Shown one piece after another: positions 53,751 to 63,566 of a stretch of DNA of 64,000 nt (positions within the stretch are counted from its first letter, which is position 1; each line of letters begins with the position of its first letter). The position numbers were made by a program, and so were the translations under genes. The stretch is from Candidatus Nanopelagicales bacterium. Lineage in GTDB: Bacteria; Actinomycetota; Actinomycetes; S36-B12. The stretch is taken from the NCBI GenBank assembly GCA_028687755.1, contig JAQTZL010000011.1, positions 1-64,000 on the forward strand. Reading direction: 5' to 3'. The notes under the pieces are model-generated. The model was not told the DNA's origin and searched no databases. It was given only the letters and a program-made list of their open reading frames with translations.

Positions 53751-54509
53751 ATGGACACCACTCGGCATGCAGGAAAGATCGCAATCGTCACGGGCGCCGC
53801 AAGCGGCATCGGTAAGGCAACTGCGATTCGTTTAGCGGCTGAGGGCGCACAGGTGTTTGCTGCAGATATTAATGTCGAAGCATTGACGTTAACTGCAAGT
53901 GAAATTACTGCAGCAGGCGGAGTGTGCACCGCTGTGACATGCGATGTTACTCAGCAGTCAGATATTGATGCACTCGTTGGTGCCGTTGGAGACCGTATTG
54001 ACATCTTGGCCAATGTTGCAGGAATCATGGATCATTTCCTTCCTCTGGGTGAAGTCGATGACGCGACTTGGGATGAAGTTTTTGATGTGAATCTCAAAGG
54101 CGTGATGCGATTGACTCGCGCAGTCATTCCTGTGATGGAAAGTGCGGGCAAAGGTTCAATAGTTACCGTCGTTTCTAAAGCCGCCGTTGGTGCAGGTGCT
54201 GCTGGCGTTGCTTACACAGCGAGTAAACATGCTGTTGCGGGGCTTGTAAAAAGCGTCGCGTACTTCTACGGGGCTAAAGGCATTCGTTCAAATGGCGTGT
54301 TACCGGGTGCAGTGAATACCAATATTGGTACTTCATCTACACCGCATGCTCCTTGGGCAATGGAGCGGGCAATGTTGTCGATGGCAACAATGCAACCGCC
54401 GGCTGAGCCAGATCAAATTGCCACGGCAATTTCATGGTTGGCGAGCGAAGAAGCATCAAATGTGAATGGTTCACTGCTCCTTGATGACAATGGCTGGGCA
54501 ACTGCATAG
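53751..54509 (+). CDS. Short-chain dehydrogenase/reductase
   Basis: A 252-aa SDR with the cofactor loop TGAASGIGKATA (residues about 13-24), NVAGIMDH, and the active site VSKAAVGAGAAGVAYTASKHAVAG in part, with Tyr-x3-Lys intact (YTASK). I choose ATG 53751 behind AAGGAGATCGTC rather than the ATG that overlaps that ribosome-binding site. Substrate unknown. It stands alone between oxyR and the 6C-like RNA. Confidence 0.87.
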   Translation: MDTTRHAGKIAIVTGAASGIGKATAIRLAAEGAQVFAADINVEALTLTASEITAAGGVCTAVTCDVTQQSDIDALVGAVGDRIDILANVAGIMDHFLPLGEVDDATWDEVFDVNLKGVMRLTRAVIPVMESAGKGSIVTVVSKAAVGAGAAGVAYTASKHAVAGLVKSVAYFYGAKGIRSNGVLPGAVNTNIGTSSTPHAPWAMERAMLSMATMQPPAEPDQIATAISWLASEEASNVNGSLLLDDNGWATA

Positions 54510-54559
54510 CTGAACACTGTGATCGGTCAATGTCAGATCAAAGGCTTTTCTTGCAGTGG

Positions 54560-54716
54560 ATTCGTGCTTATCTTGAGCTGTGCCGTTAAGGCACTCGATG
54601 CAGCGACCGGCATCGATCTACGCAAGATCGGTGAGTAGCGGCGGGCCCACCAACCCCTCGAGGGCCCCATCCCCACTCATTGATGGCCGTGTGTGGTGAT
54701 CCACACACGGCCCTTG
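54560..54716 (+). ncRNA. Structured RNA resembling actinobacterial 6C RNA
   Basis: A C-rich, strongly folded stretch without a protein. A central stem TGAGT (54632-54636) / ACTCA (54675-54679) encloses a hairpin GGGCCC-loop-GGGCCC (54643-54667) with the C-rich loop ACCAACCCCTCGA; CATCCCC lies on the 3' side. Upstream hairpins GCC-GTTAA-GGC, CGATGC/GCATCG and CGATC/GATCG follow each other. A strong terminator ends it. This layout matches 6C RNA, whose exposed C-runs are its hallmark. The 5' end is estimated. Confidence 0.6.
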
Positions 54717-54718
54717 TG
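54685..54718 (+). terminator. Intrinsic terminator of the 6C-like RNA
   Basis: A perfect 12-bp stem GGCCGTGTGTGG / CCACACACGGCC with a TGAT loop is followed by CTTGTGCTTTCT. It ends the RNA just before the CDF exporter gene. Confidence 0.85.
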
Positions 54719-54740
54719 CTTTCTACGAGATACTTGCGTC

Positions 54741-55664
54741 ATGGGTGGGCTTCAGCATGATCACAGTGGTGGTGGTCAGCTAACTTCGCTGCAGTTGCGC
54801 GGCCGACTCAAAATGGCGCTTGGCATTTCTATCGTCGTACTCATCGTTTCAGTGCTCGGTGCATGGCTTTCTGGATCACTTGCACTGTTAGCTGATGCTG
54901 GACACATATTGACCGACGTCACCGGTTTGTTGATTTCACTTCTTGCACTCACCCTTGCTGCCCGCCCGGCAACGAACCACCGCACCTTTGGGTTGCAGCG
55001 AATAGAAATTCTCGCTGCTGCGGCAAATGCGGTGTTGCTGTTTCTCATCGCAGGGTTTATTGGCTACGAAGCCTGGCATCGCTGGCAGGATCCATCAGTT
55101 GTTGATAGTCCGCTCATGCTGGTCTTCGCAATTGTGGGACTCATTGCAAATGTGATCGGTATGCGGTTGCTGAGTGCAGGTGCTCAACAAAGCCTGAACC
55201 TCAAGGGTGCCTACCTTGAAATGCTTGGTGATCTGTTGGGTTCGGTGGCGGTGATCATCGCGGCAATAGGAATGTGGTTGACCGGCTGGGACCGTCTTGA
55301 CCCGCTCGTCTCAGTCGTGGTCGTCGTCATGATCCTGCCTAGAGCCTGGCTGCTTCTACGAGAAGCCTTATCAATTCTTTTGGAAACCACACCAAATTCC
55401 ATCAACCTTGATGAAGTTCGCGAACACCTGCTCTCCCAAGTCGACGTGGTTGATGTTCATGACATGCATGCATGGACGATCACATCTGGTGTTGAGGTCA
55501 TGAGCGCCCATGTTGTGGTTCGCTCCGATGAGCCGCGCTGTGACACCGGTGCTGTGCTAAAGGAACTTCAAGAGTGTTTGCTCGGGCACTTCAATATTGC
55601 CCATTCGACGCTGCAAATTGAGCCAGAAGGCTTTGATCACTCTGAGGCACCGCTGCATCGTTAG
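54741..55664 (+). CDS. Cation diffusion facilitator (CzcD/ZitB-like) exporter
   Basis: A 307-aa protein with six membrane helices and a cytoplasmic C-terminal domain. The N-terminus is His-rich (MGGLQHDHSGGG). The helix-2 metal motif is HILTD (ADAGHILTDV). In helix 5 the expected His is Glu (LEMLGDLLGS), as in a subset of the family. It likely exports Zn2+, Co2+ or Cd2+ in exchange for H+. I start it at ATG 54741, since the 16 upstream codons overlap the terminator of the preceding RNA. Confidence 0.9.
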   Translation: MGGLQHDHSGGGQLTSLQLRGRLKMALGISIVVLIVSVLGAWLSGSLALLADAGHILTDVTGLLISLLALTLAARPATNHRTFGLQRIEILAAAANAVLLFLIAGFIGYEAWHRWQDPSVVDSPLMLVFAIVGLIANVIGMRLLSAGAQQSLNLKGAYLEMLGDLLGSVAVIIAAIGMWLTGWDRLDPLVSVVVVVMILPRAWLLLREALSILLETTPNSINLDEVREHLLSQVDVVDVHDMHAWTITSGVEVMSAHVVVRSDEPRCDTGAVLKELQECLLGHFNIAHSTLQIEPEGFDHSEAPLHR

Positions 55665-55698
55665 ACCTTGAGCCTGACCGGTATTGTGATCAATTCAG

Positions 55699-58017
55699 GT
55701 GCCACAGTCAGTGGAGGTCATGGTGGGAAGCGAGATTGATCGCTCTCGGGTGACCTATTCCCCAAAGGTGTTTATTCCCCTCACGACCCTGTGTCGAGAT
55801 CGCTGTGGGTACTGCACCTTCGCCCAATCACCCGCGCATGTGGCCCCATTCCTCACCCTTGACGAAGTTGTGGCAATTGCCCGAGCCGGTGCCGAGGTCG
55901 GCTGCCACGAAGCCCTGTTCACTTTGGGCGAAGCCCCAGAAGATCGCTATCCCGTTGCTCGTCAATGGCTTGATGATCATGGGTACGCGTCAACCATTGA
56001 CTACCTCGTAGCAGCGTGTCAGGCAGTCTTGGATGAAACGGGACTACTTCCGCATGCCAACGCTGGTGCGATTTCCAAGGAGGAGCTGTTCAAGCTCCGA
56101 GCTGTGGCGCCAAGCCAAGGAATGATGATCGAAACCTTGCGTGATGACTTGCCTGCGCACCGAGGTGCTCCTGATAAGGCACCTGAGCGGCGCTTAGCAA
56201 CGCTTGAAGCAGCAGGTGAATTAAAGATTCCATTCACCACCGGCATCTTGGTTGGTATCGGCGAATCTCGCGAAGATCGCATTGCTGCATTGGAAGCGAT
56301 AGCTGCATCCCATGCACGACATGGCCATGTGCAAGAAGTCATTGTTCAAAACTTCATGCCAAAGCCTGACACAGTGATGCGATTAGCGCCGGCGTGTAGC
56401 GAAGAAGATCACCTTGATGCCATCAAGTTGGCATGCATGATTTTGCCTCCTGATGTGCATGTGCAAGCGCCACCAAATTTGGTTGACGATGCAGCTCGCC
56501 TCTTGGGTGCGGGCATCGATGATTTCGGTGGAATTTCTCCGATCACTGCGGATCACGTAAATCCAGAGCGACCTTGGCCGCATATTGAAGACCTGCGTGC
56601 TGTCGTAGAAGCAAGTGGTCAGTCGCTCGTGCCTCGCCTTACCGTTCATCCTTCGTATGTATTGAATGCTGATGAGTGGATTGACCAACGCCTGCACTTT
56701 GCAGTGATGGATCGAAGCGATGCTGAAGGTTTGGCGCGTGATGATCGTGGTGCGATGTTCCCCGAACGATATGAAGCAGCAAAAAACGTTGGCACGGGTC
56801 CCGAAGTTATTCAAATCGGACGTCGGTCAACGGCTTGGTATTCAGGTTCAGATCAAATCCCCGAGATGCTCATTGCTCATGGTGAGAGCGTGAGTGTTGG
56901 TGGCGAGGTTGGTGAAGTACTCGCGGGAGTTCGTGCCGGGCAAGAGTTGGGCGAAGAAGAGCTCGTCACCCTATTTGGTGCACGTGGCAAAGGGGTTCTG
57001 GCTGTTGCTTCGTTAGCCGATGAATTGCGACAGCAGGTCAATGGCGATGTCGTCACGTTTGTGCGCAATCGAAATATTAACTACACGAACGTATGTACCT
57101 TCAAATGTAAGTTCTGTGCTTTTTCTAAAGGCCCCGCGACGCTGAATCTTCGTGGCGAGCCGTATTTGTTAACGGGCAGCGATGTTGCTGTGCGTGCAGT
57201 TGAAGCTGTAGAGCTTGGTGCGACTGAAGTGTGTTTGCAAGGTGGCATTCACCCTGACTTTAACGGGCAGTCCTATCTCGACATTCTTGCTGAGGTAAAG
57301 GCAGCTGCTCCTAGCCTGCATATCCACGCCTTTTCTGCGCTAGAGGTGTGGGAGGGAGCCAATCGTCTCGGTCTTCCACTGCGTGAATTTCTTACGCTAC
57401 TTCGCGATGCCGGCCTTCGTTCGTTGCCCGGTACTGCCGCTGAAATTCTTGATGACGAAATTCGAAACGTGATCTGCGCCGACAAGGTAAATACTGAGCA
57501 GTGGCTTGAAGTGCATGAAACTGCTCATGAAGTGGGTTTGAAATCAAACGTCACCATCATGTTTGGGACTATTGAACGACCAGTGCACTGGGCCCGGCAC
57601 CTGTTGCGCACTCGCGAAGTGCAAGCACGTACGGGTGGTTTCACTGAATTTGTCCCACTGCCTTTTGTTCATATGGCTGCGCCGATCTATTTGAAAAAAG
57701 GTGCACGTCGAGGCCCAACTTGGCGCGAAACCGTGTTGATGCATGCTGTTGGACGCATCGCGTATCACGGGTCCATCAACAATATTCAGGCATCATGGGT
57801 GAAACTCGGAGTCAGTGGCGCTCAGCAGTTGTTGCGCGCTGGTGTGAATGACCTCGGCGGCACGCTTATGGACGAAAATATTTCTCGCGCCGCAGGTGCA
57901 ACGCATGGTCAAGGGATCACCGTCGAAGAATTTGCACAGATCACAGATCCCATTGGACGTGAACTTCAAGAGCGCACCACGCTGTATTCACCAATTGCGG
58001 CTTCCGTTCAGGTTTAG
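55699..58017 (+). CDS. fbiC: FbiC: 7,8-didemethyl-8-hydroxy-5-deazariboflavin synthase (CofG-CofH fusion)
   Basis: A 772-aa protein with two radical-SAM domains, each with its C-x3-C-x2-C iron-sulfur motif: CRDRCGYC near residue 32 and CTFKCKFC near residue 470. The first half is CofG-like, the second CofH-like. FbiC makes the deazaflavin chromophore (Fo) of F420 from tyrosine and a ribityl-uracil. The start may be GTG 55699 or ATG 55720; GGAGG lies only 2 nt before the latter. It is followed after 1 nt by a P450 gene. The F420-type LLM enzyme at 28493 is a possible consumer. Confidence 0.96.
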   Translation: MPQSVEVMVGSEIDRSRVTYSPKVFIPLTTLCRDRCGYCTFAQSPAHVAPFLTLDEVVAIARAGAEVGCHEALFTLGEAPEDRYPVARQWLDDHGYASTIDYLVAACQAVLDETGLLPHANAGAISKEELFKLRAVAPSQGMMIETLRDDLPAHRGAPDKAPERRLATLEAAGELKIPFTTGILVGIGESREDRIAALEAIAASHARHGHVQEVIVQNFMPKPDTVMRLAPACSEEDHLDAIKLACMILPPDVHVQAPPNLVDDAARLLGAGIDDFGGISPITADHVNPERPWPHIEDLRAVVEASGQSLVPRLTVHPSYVLNADEWIDQRLHFAVMDRSDAEGLARDDRGAMFPERYEAAKNVGTGPEVIQIGRRSTAWYSGSDQIPEMLIAHGESVSVGGEVGEVLAGVRAGQELGEEELVTLFGARGKGVLAVASLADELRQQVNGDVVTFVRNRNINYTNVCTFKCKFCAFSKGPATLNLRGEPYLLTGSDVAVRAVEAVELGATEVCLQGGIHPDFNGQSYLDILAEVKAAAPSLHIHAFSALEVWEGANRLGLPLREFLTLLRDAGLRSLPGTAAEILDDEIRNVICADKVNTEQWLEVHETAHEVGLKSNVTIMFGTIERPVHWARHLLRTREVQARTGGFTEFVPLPFVHMAAPIYLKKGARRGPTWRETVLMHAVGRIAYHGSINNIQASWVKLGVSGAQQLLRAGVNDLGGTLMDENISRAAGATHGQGITVEEFAQITDPIGRELQERTTLYSPIAASVQV

Positions 58018-58018
58018 C

Positions 58019-59395
58019 GTGTCTTCACTCGACATCCCTGATCGTAAGTATTTTCGAACTCCGGCTACTGCACCAGGTCCGTCTGGTCCACAAATGCTTC
58101 CAGCCTTCCGTGCCATTCGTCGCGACCCATTGGCCTATCTCAACGAGATCTGGAAACGATTTGGCGACGTGGTGCAATTCCCAATTCCAACGCCGCCTAG
58201 CTACTTCGTCAGTCACCCCGATGCGGTCAAGCAAGTGTTGGTCGACCGAGCCCGCGATTACAGCAAAGCCACAATTCAATACAAGGCGTTGGCACTTGTG
58301 ACTGGCAACGGGCTACTAACTGCCGATGATCCGCCTTGGCGTGAACACCGCAACATGTTGCAACCGGCTTTTCATCCTCGCCAATTGGAACCTTTGGTGG
58401 GGCAGGTTGAACTGGGCGCTGTTCGGTTACTGGATGAATGGGCATCAGTGTCTTCGTCAGAAACGGTCGATGTTGAGCGGGCAATGCTGCGTGCGGCGTT
58501 AGAAACCGTGGGTCACGCACTGTTTACGCAAGACCTTTCCGGTGATGCCGCCGAACTCACGGATGCCACCTTGGAGGCACTTGAAGTCGTCGTGGCGCGC
58601 GCTCGAGTACCGATTTCACCTCCGCGATGGATACCCACTCCGGCGAATCGCAGATTAAAGCGAGCAAACGCAATTTTGGATGCCGCCGTTGCTCGACTCA
58701 TTGATCTTCGCAAGCAGGGGGGAGCTTCACTGAATCCTGATGTACTGGATTTGCTGATCGCCGCGAAAGATTCATCAGGGAACTCATTGAGCGATACCGA
58801 GATCCGAGATGAAATCGTCACGTTCATCGTTGCTGGTCACGAAACAGTTGCTGCAGCGCTTACGTGGTGTTGGGCCTTGCTAGCGGCTCATCGAGAAGTT
58901 CAAGAGCAGTTGCAAAATGAAGTGCGTTCGGTTGTGACAGATGAACCTCTGACGCTGGACATTTTGGCTCAGCTTCCATTCACTCGTGCCTGCGTGGATG
59001 AGGCGCTTCGTTTGTATCCACCCGCATGGTTGATTACCCGTAAGGCACTCAAGGATGACGAGCTAGCTGGTGCGCAGATTCCAGCAGGTGCGTTGGTAAT
59101 TATGAGTCCGTGGATTGTGCACCGTCATCCAGATTTCTGGACTGACCCAGATTCTTATGAGCCACAACGTTTTCTCGACGGATCAGTGACGCGTCATGCA
59201 TTTATTCCATTTGGGAATGGTTTGCGTTTGTGTATTGGGCGCGACTTCGCCTATGCAGAAGCAGTTGCCCTCGTTGCGCGCATTGCTTCACGATTCACGC
59301 TGACATTTCCCGATGGTGAATCGGTGCCTGAAGCAAACCCAAGCGTGACGATGAGGCCCATTGGTGGCCTGAATCTGAGGGTTGAAGCACGCTAA
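58019..59395 (+). CDS. Cytochrome P450
   Basis: A 458-aa P450 starting at GTG 58019, one base after the FbiC stop. The I-helix reads VAGHETVAAALTW, the K-helix ExxR lies in DEALRLYPPAWLITRK, and the haem-binding Cys is in FIPFGNGLRLCIG near residue 405. It is a soluble monooxygenase; its redox partner is not in the window. Being co-transcribed with fbiC is unusual. Its end overlaps the convergent CBS gene by 4 nt. Substrate unknown. Confidence 0.93.
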   Translation: MSSLDIPDRKYFRTPATAPGPSGPQMLPAFRAIRRDPLAYLNEIWKRFGDVVQFPIPTPPSYFVSHPDAVKQVLVDRARDYSKATIQYKALALVTGNGLLTADDPPWREHRNMLQPAFHPRQLEPLVGQVELGAVRLLDEWASVSSSETVDVERAMLRAALETVGHALFTQDLSGDAAELTDATLEALEVVVARARVPISPPRWIPTPANRRLKRANAILDAAVARLIDLRKQGGASLNPDVLDLLIAAKDSSGNSLSDTEIRDEIVTFIVAGHETVAAALTWCWALLAAHREVQEQLQNEVRSVVTDEPLTLDILAQLPFTRACVDEALRLYPPAWLITRKALKDDELAGAQIPAGALVIMSPWIVHRHPDFWTDPDSYEPQRFLDGSVTRHAFIPFGNGLRLCIGRDFAYAEAVALVARIASRFTLTFPDGESVPEANPSVTMRPIGGLNLRVEAR

Positions 59396-59826
59396 TCGCG
59401 ATTGGTGATGTAGTTGACCAAAGCGGCGCGTTCACTTTCGAGTTGATCAAGGCGTGCTTTTACGAGATCACCAATACTCACGATCCCACAGAGCTGGAAA
59501 TCTTCGTCGATGATCGGCAGGTGTCTAATGCGTTGGGTTGTCATGATTTCCATCGCATGATTCACAGAATCATGTTCAGTCATCATCGTGACTGGAGTAC
59601 TCATGATCATTGAGACTTTCACTTCGTGAATATCTCGCGAGCGCGCAAGGGCGTGCGCGACATCGCGTTCAGTAGCAAGCCCAAGTACCCGTTCTCGATC
59701 ATCGGAAACAATGACTGCACCAATTTGGTTCTCGGATAGCACACTTGCTAGTCCGAACACTGTGGCGTCTGGGTGAATGGTGATGACGTGTGTGCCTTTA
59801 TGAGCAAGTACCTGTGACAGTTGCAT
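59392..59826 (-). CDS. Two-CBS-domain protein
   Basis: A 144-aa protein made of two CBS domains: residues about 8-60 (ATVFGLASVLSENQIGAVIVSD in part; LGLATERDVAHAL) and about 72-130 (MIMSTPVTMMTEHDSVNHAMEIM in part; RHLPIIDEDFQLCGIVSIGDLVK in part). Such stand-alone pairs bind adenosine nucleotides and regulate partner enzymes. No partner is obvious; the next gene upstream on this strand is the inositol-phosphatase-like gene 54 nt away. Confidence 0.92.
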   Translation of the reverse strand: MQLSQVLAHKGTHVITIHPDATVFGLASVLSENQIGAVIVSDDRERVLGLATERDVAHALARSRDIHEVKVSMIMSTPVTMMTEHDSVNHAMEIMTTQRIRHLPIIDEDFQLCGIVSIGDLVKARLDQLESERAALVNYITNRD

Positions 59827-59880
59827 GATGCTCCGATCCTCGTAGGGATGGATTCATCGTCCTTGGGATGCTGGGGGATG

Positions 59881-60690
59881 TCAGCGGGCTAGGTGGTCTA
59901 GGACCGGTCCGTGTAAATGACCGTTCGTTGCAACAAGGCACCCGCCAGCCAATGCAGGTCCGCCATCAAAAGCGGTCGCTTTGCCGCCTGCTTCAGTGAT
60001 GATTGGAATGAGTGCGGCCATGTCCCAGGCACCGAGTTCAGGTTCAGCTGAAATATCTATTGCGCCCTCTGCAACCAACATATGCGACCAGAAGTCACCG
60101 TAGGCACGTTGGCGCCAAGTAGTTGCATTGAGGTTTTCTAAGCCGCCTAAGGCGCCACGTTCTGCCCAACCAACAGCGTCCGAATAGGAAAACGATGCAT
60201 CTTCAATTTTGGTAACAGCGCTAACAGATATTGTCTTGGGGGATGCGCCAAGTGCTGTTGTCCAAGCGCCAGTTCCTGTTGCCGCCCACCAGCGCCGAGC
60301 AAGCGCTGGAGCGCTCACCACACCCAGCACAGGTTCGCCTTCGATGGTGAGTGCGATAAGTGTTGACCACACGGGAACACCTCGAACGTAGTTTTTCGTA
60401 CCATCAATGGGATCAATGATCCAGCGACGCGAACTTGAGTCCGGTGACGCCCCGAATTCCTCTCCAAGAATGTCATCAAGGGGGCGCTGTTCCGCCAAGA
60501 TTGCACGAAGGGCAAGCTCAGCGGCGCGATCTGCTTCGGTTACTGGAGTGAAATCCGGCTTACTTTCTATTTGTAAAGTGCTGGATTGATAGTGCTGCAT
60601 TGTGATGACATCGGCGAGATCGGCCATAGTGAGTGCCAGTGCCAGGTCGGCTGCCAAAGTTTCAGACAAAGTCTTATACACGGTGTGCAA
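59881..60690 (-). CDS. hisN: Inositol monophosphatase-family enzyme, probably histidinol-phosphatase
   Basis: A 269-aa Mg-dependent phosphatase. The metal motifs are DFTPVTEADRAAE, ILGEEFGAS, WIIDPIDGTKNYVRG and, near the C-terminus, GAWDMAALIPIITEAGG. The order and the spacing fit HisN-type histidinol-phosphatases of actinobacteria, which are in this family; inositol-1-phosphatase or PAP phosphatase cannot be excluded. It starts with TTG 60690 or GTG 60681. Neighbouring rsgA and aroA match the usual actinobacterial surroundings. Confidence 0.83.
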   Translation of the reverse strand: MHTVYKTLSETLAADLALALTMADLADVITMQHYQSSTLQIESKPDFTPVTEADRAAELALRAILAEQRPLDDILGEEFGASPDSSSRRWIIDPIDGTKNYVRGVPVWSTLIALTIEGEPVLGVVSAPALARRWWAATGTGAWTTALGASPKTISVSAVTKIEDASFSYSDAVGWAERGALGGLENLNATTWRQRAYGDFWSHMLVAEGAIDISAEPELGAWDMAALIPIITEAGGKATAFDGGPALAGGCLVATNGHLHGPVLDHLAR

Positions 60691-60731
60691 TCTAGTCGTT
60701 CGCGGTCGAGTGTCTCGTAGGCTGCTGATTT

Positions 60732-61190
60732 ATGTCGCAACTCATAACCTTTGGTGGTTTACCGCTGCATCCTCTTGTTGTGCATGTTGTGGTTGTTCTG
60801 GTGCCATTGACGGCGCTTGGAGCGATATTGATGGCGGTAATGCCGCGGTTCTCTCGACGGTTTGGCCCTTTGGTCGCCCTGGGGGCGTTCATAAGCATGG
60901 GCAGCGCAGTGCTAGCCAAAGAAGCTGGGGAGCAATTAGCACTCGTCAAGGATGTCAGTGCTGATCACCTTCGCTGGGGAGATCAAGCGCCACTTTGGGT
61001 TGGGCTCTTTGGCCTCGTCGTCATTGTGTTTTGGTTCTTTGACCGAGGGATTCCAGCAAATCGATCACGGCCCATGTGGTTGCGGATGTTGGCATTCGTT
61101 GTTATTGCGTTGTCACTTGTTGCAACTGTGTTTGTTCTGGGAGCGGGTCACAGTGGTGCTGAAGCAGTTTGGGCCTCATTGCTGCAGTAA
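60732..61190 (+). CDS. DUF2231 membrane protein
   Basis: A 152-aa protein of about four membrane helices. The family motif LPLHPLVVHVVVVLVPLTALG opens it (in two parts), and GAGHSGAEAVWASL closes it with the GHxGA signature. Function unknown. It is divergent from the hisN-like gene, with only 41 nt between, so the two promoters must overlap, and it is convergent with rsgA. Confidence 0.88.
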   Translation: MSQLITFGGLPLHPLVVHVVVVLVPLTALGAILMAVMPRFSRRFGPLVALGAFISMGSAVLAKEAGEQLALVKDVSADHLRWGDQAPLWVGLFGLVVIVFWFFDRGIPANRSRPMWLRMLAFVVIALSLVATVFVLGAGHSGAEAVWASLLQ

Positions 61191-61206
61191 GGCAAACACA
61201 TCGGAG

Positions 61207-62244
61207 TTATTCGGATGGCTCGGATTCCTCGACAACAGGTTGGGCAGGTTGGGCCAAGAGTCGACGCAAGGAAAGTAGCCGCTCGCGAGTCTGTACTGGC
61301 TGCGTTTCAATCCATATGTTGAGCCCGCAGTCGGGTTCGTCGTGTGAACACGATCGTGGACAGTGTTCGATGCCAGGCTCGAGTTCAGGGAAAGCGTGAA
61401 TCATCTGTTCTGCTTTGACATGCGCAAGGCCAAAGGATCGAATTCCTGGTGTATCAATAATCCAACCGCCATCTGGCAGTTCCAGCGCGACAGCGCTTGT
61501 AGATGTGTGACGACCTTTACCGGTTACGACGTTCACATGGCCTGTGCTGCGCACGGAACCAGGAACGATCGCATTGACTAACGTGGATTTCCCAACTCCC
61601 GAGTGGCCAAGCACCACTGTTACCTGGTCGCGCAGCGCTTCAAGAAGTTGCGTTGGTGGCACTCGGTTGTTGATGGTAAACACGGGTAAGTTGAGCGGGC
61701 CATACATGGCCAGCAATGCATGTGCGCTTGCTAAATCTGTTTTGGTAATCACCAACATTGGTTGGATGCCTTCATCAAAGGCGGCAACAAGTGCACGATC
61801 AATCAGACCGAAGGATGGCTCTGGGTCTGCGGTGGCGGTGACGATGGCAAGTTGGTTCGCATTCGCAACCACAATGCGTTCAACGGGATCAACATCGTCA
61901 GCTGTGCGGCGCAGGGTTGATGTGCGCTCCTTGCGGCGAACGATGCGAGCCAGATCATCAGTGCCTGAGGTATCTGCACCCGTGAGGTCAACTAAGTCGC
62001 CAACGACGATGCCCTTGCGCCCCAATTCCCGTGCCTTAATGGCATAAATCTGTTTGCCATTAGCCAACTCATGAGCGGTATCAAGTGCGACGGTGAAGCG
62101 ACCGCGATCAACGGCAATGACCATGCCGCCTTCAGCATCAGTGTGTGCTGGGCGATCTTTTGTACGAGGGCGAGATTTTGTGCGACCTGGACGAATGCGT
62201 ACATCGTCTTCGTCCCAACGCTCATGGGTTTTCTTGCTTGTCAC
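61207..62244 (-). CDS. rsgA: Ribosome small-subunit GTPase RsgA
   Basis: A 345-aa circularly permuted GTPase: an N-terminal OB domain, then the GTPase with VITKTDLA (G4, before G1), P-loop [14 protein letters not shown] and DTPGIRSF (G3). A zinc finger ([14 protein letters not shown]) follows. It helps mature the 30S subunit. I choose GTG 62244, whose GTGA overlaps the aroA stop by 4 nt, so the genes are coupled. This order is conserved in actinomycetes. Confidence 0.94.
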   Translation of the reverse strand: MTSKKTHERWDEDDVRIRPGRTKSRPRTKDRPAHTDAEGGMVIAVDRGRFTVALDTAHELANGKQIYAIKARELGRKGIVVGDLVDLTGADTSGTDDLARIVRRKERTSTLRRTADDVDPVERIVVANANQLAIVTATADPEPSFGLIDRALVAAFDEGIQPMLVITKTDLASAHALLAMYGPLNLPVFTINNRVPPTQLLEALRDQVTVVLGHSGVGKSTLVNAIVPGSVRSTGHVNVVTGKGRHTSTSAVALELPDGGWIIDTPGIRSFGLAHVKAEQMIHAFPELEPGIEHCPRSCSHDEPDCGLNIWIETQPVQTRERLLSLRRLLAQPAQPVVEESEPSE

Positions 62245-63566
62245 GGATTTGTTGATCCTGAAACCAGCGATTCCCAACGTGCGGCAAAGCCGGGAAGAGT
62301 TTTTGCAGTGGTGTCGATGTTTTCGACCTCAATGCCTGAAACGTGAAGGCCGATGACTGCACCGGCAGTTGCCATGCGGTGATCGTGATACGTGGAGAAA
62401 TGGCCAGCATGCAACATTGCAGGGCGAAGGTGAATGCCATCTGCAGTTTCTGTTGCATCACCGCCAAGGTGATTAATTTCGTGCACGAGCGCAGCTAAGC
62501 GATCTGTTTCATGCCCTCGTAAATGGCCGATGCCTCTGAAGCGTGTTTCGGTAGTTGCCAAACTCGCGATTGCGGCGAGTGTTGGCGTGAGTTCGCCAAC
62601 ATCACGAAGATCGGCATCTATGCCGCGAATGTCTCCGTGCATCGCGCATGTGAGTCCGTGTGAGTCCAAAGAAATAGATGCACCCATTGCTGCGAGGAGA
62701 TCACGTAGGGCATCGCCAGCTTGAGTGGTGTGTGATGGCCAGTCGGGGATAGTGATTTCGCCACCGGTAACCATTGCGGCAGCTAGGAATGGAGCCGCAT
62801 TCGAAAGATCGGGTTCAATGGTGCGATCAACGGGTGCAATGCGTTGTGGGGCAACGTGCCAGGTCACCGAATCAGGTGTGTCGACAACAACACCGTGCTC
62901 CGCCAGCATCGCAATCGTCATGTCGATATGTGGTTGGCTGGGAACAGGGTCACCAACATGGTGAATGGTTAATCCATTGGTGAACCGTGCGGCAGTGAGT
63001 AGGAGAGCGGACACGAATTGGCTTGAAGCCGATGCGTCAATCATAATTTCGCCGCCAGCAACCACGCCCGTTCCGTGCACGATGAAAGGCAAGCTCGTTT
63101 CGCCATCGATCGCTACGCCCAGTGCTCGCAAGGCATCAAGCGTGGTAGCCATCGGGCGTACGCGGGCGCCTTCGTCACCATCAAAAGCAATATCCCCAGT
63201 AGCTAAAGCCGCAACGGGTGGAACAAAGCGCATGACTGTTCCGGCCAGGCCTACATCAATTGAAGAAGGACCGTGCAAGGTAGCTGGAGTGGCGAAGATA
63301 TTGACATTTCCCACTGCTGATGGCTCACTGACATCAAGGCTGATGCCCATGCTGCGCAGAGCACTGACCATGAGGCGAGTGTCGCGGGCGTCTAGGGCCG
63401 CAGAAACGGTGCTGGGACCATCGGCCAGCGCAGCCAGGATGAGGGCGCGGTTGGTTGCGGATTTTGATCCCGGTACGCGCACGGTGGCATGAATAGGCGC
63501 TAACGCTCGTGGGGCAGCCCAATGTGCTTGCGGTGAAGGGGTCATCAAGGCAAGGGTAGTGCTCAT
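62241..63566 (-). CDS. aroA: 5-enolpyruvylshikimate-3-phosphate synthase
   Basis: A 441-aa EPSP synthase of the shikimate pathway. Motifs: [20 protein letters not shown] in part near the N-terminus, [44 protein letters not shown], and [13 protein letters not shown]. It joins shikimate-3-phosphate and PEP. Two starts are possible: ATG 63566, whose bases overlap the start codon of the divergent SRAP gene, or ATG 63545 (MTPSPQAHW), which I find more natural in length. It is coupled to rsgA downstream. Confidence 0.94.
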   Translation of the reverse strand: MSTTLALMTPSPQAHWAAPRALAPIHATVRVPGSKSATNRALILAALADGPSTVSAALDARDTRLMVSALRSMGISLDVSEPSAVGNVNIFATPATLHGPSSIDVGLAGTVMRFVPPVAALATGDIAFDGDEGARVRPMATTLDALRALGVAIDGETSLPFIVHGTGVVAGGEIMIDASASSQFVSALLLTAARFTNGLTIHHVGDPVPSQPHIDMTIAMLAEHGVVVDTPDSVTWHVAPQRIAPVDRTIEPDLSNAAPFLAAAMVTGGEITIPDWPSHTTQAGDALRDLLAAMGASISLDSHGLTCAMHGDIRGIDADLRDVGELTPTLAAIASLATTETRFRGIGHLRGHETDRLAALVHEINHLGGDATETADGIHLRPAMLHAGHFSTYHDHRMATAGAVIGLHVSGIEVENIDTTAKTLPGFAARWESLVSGSTNP

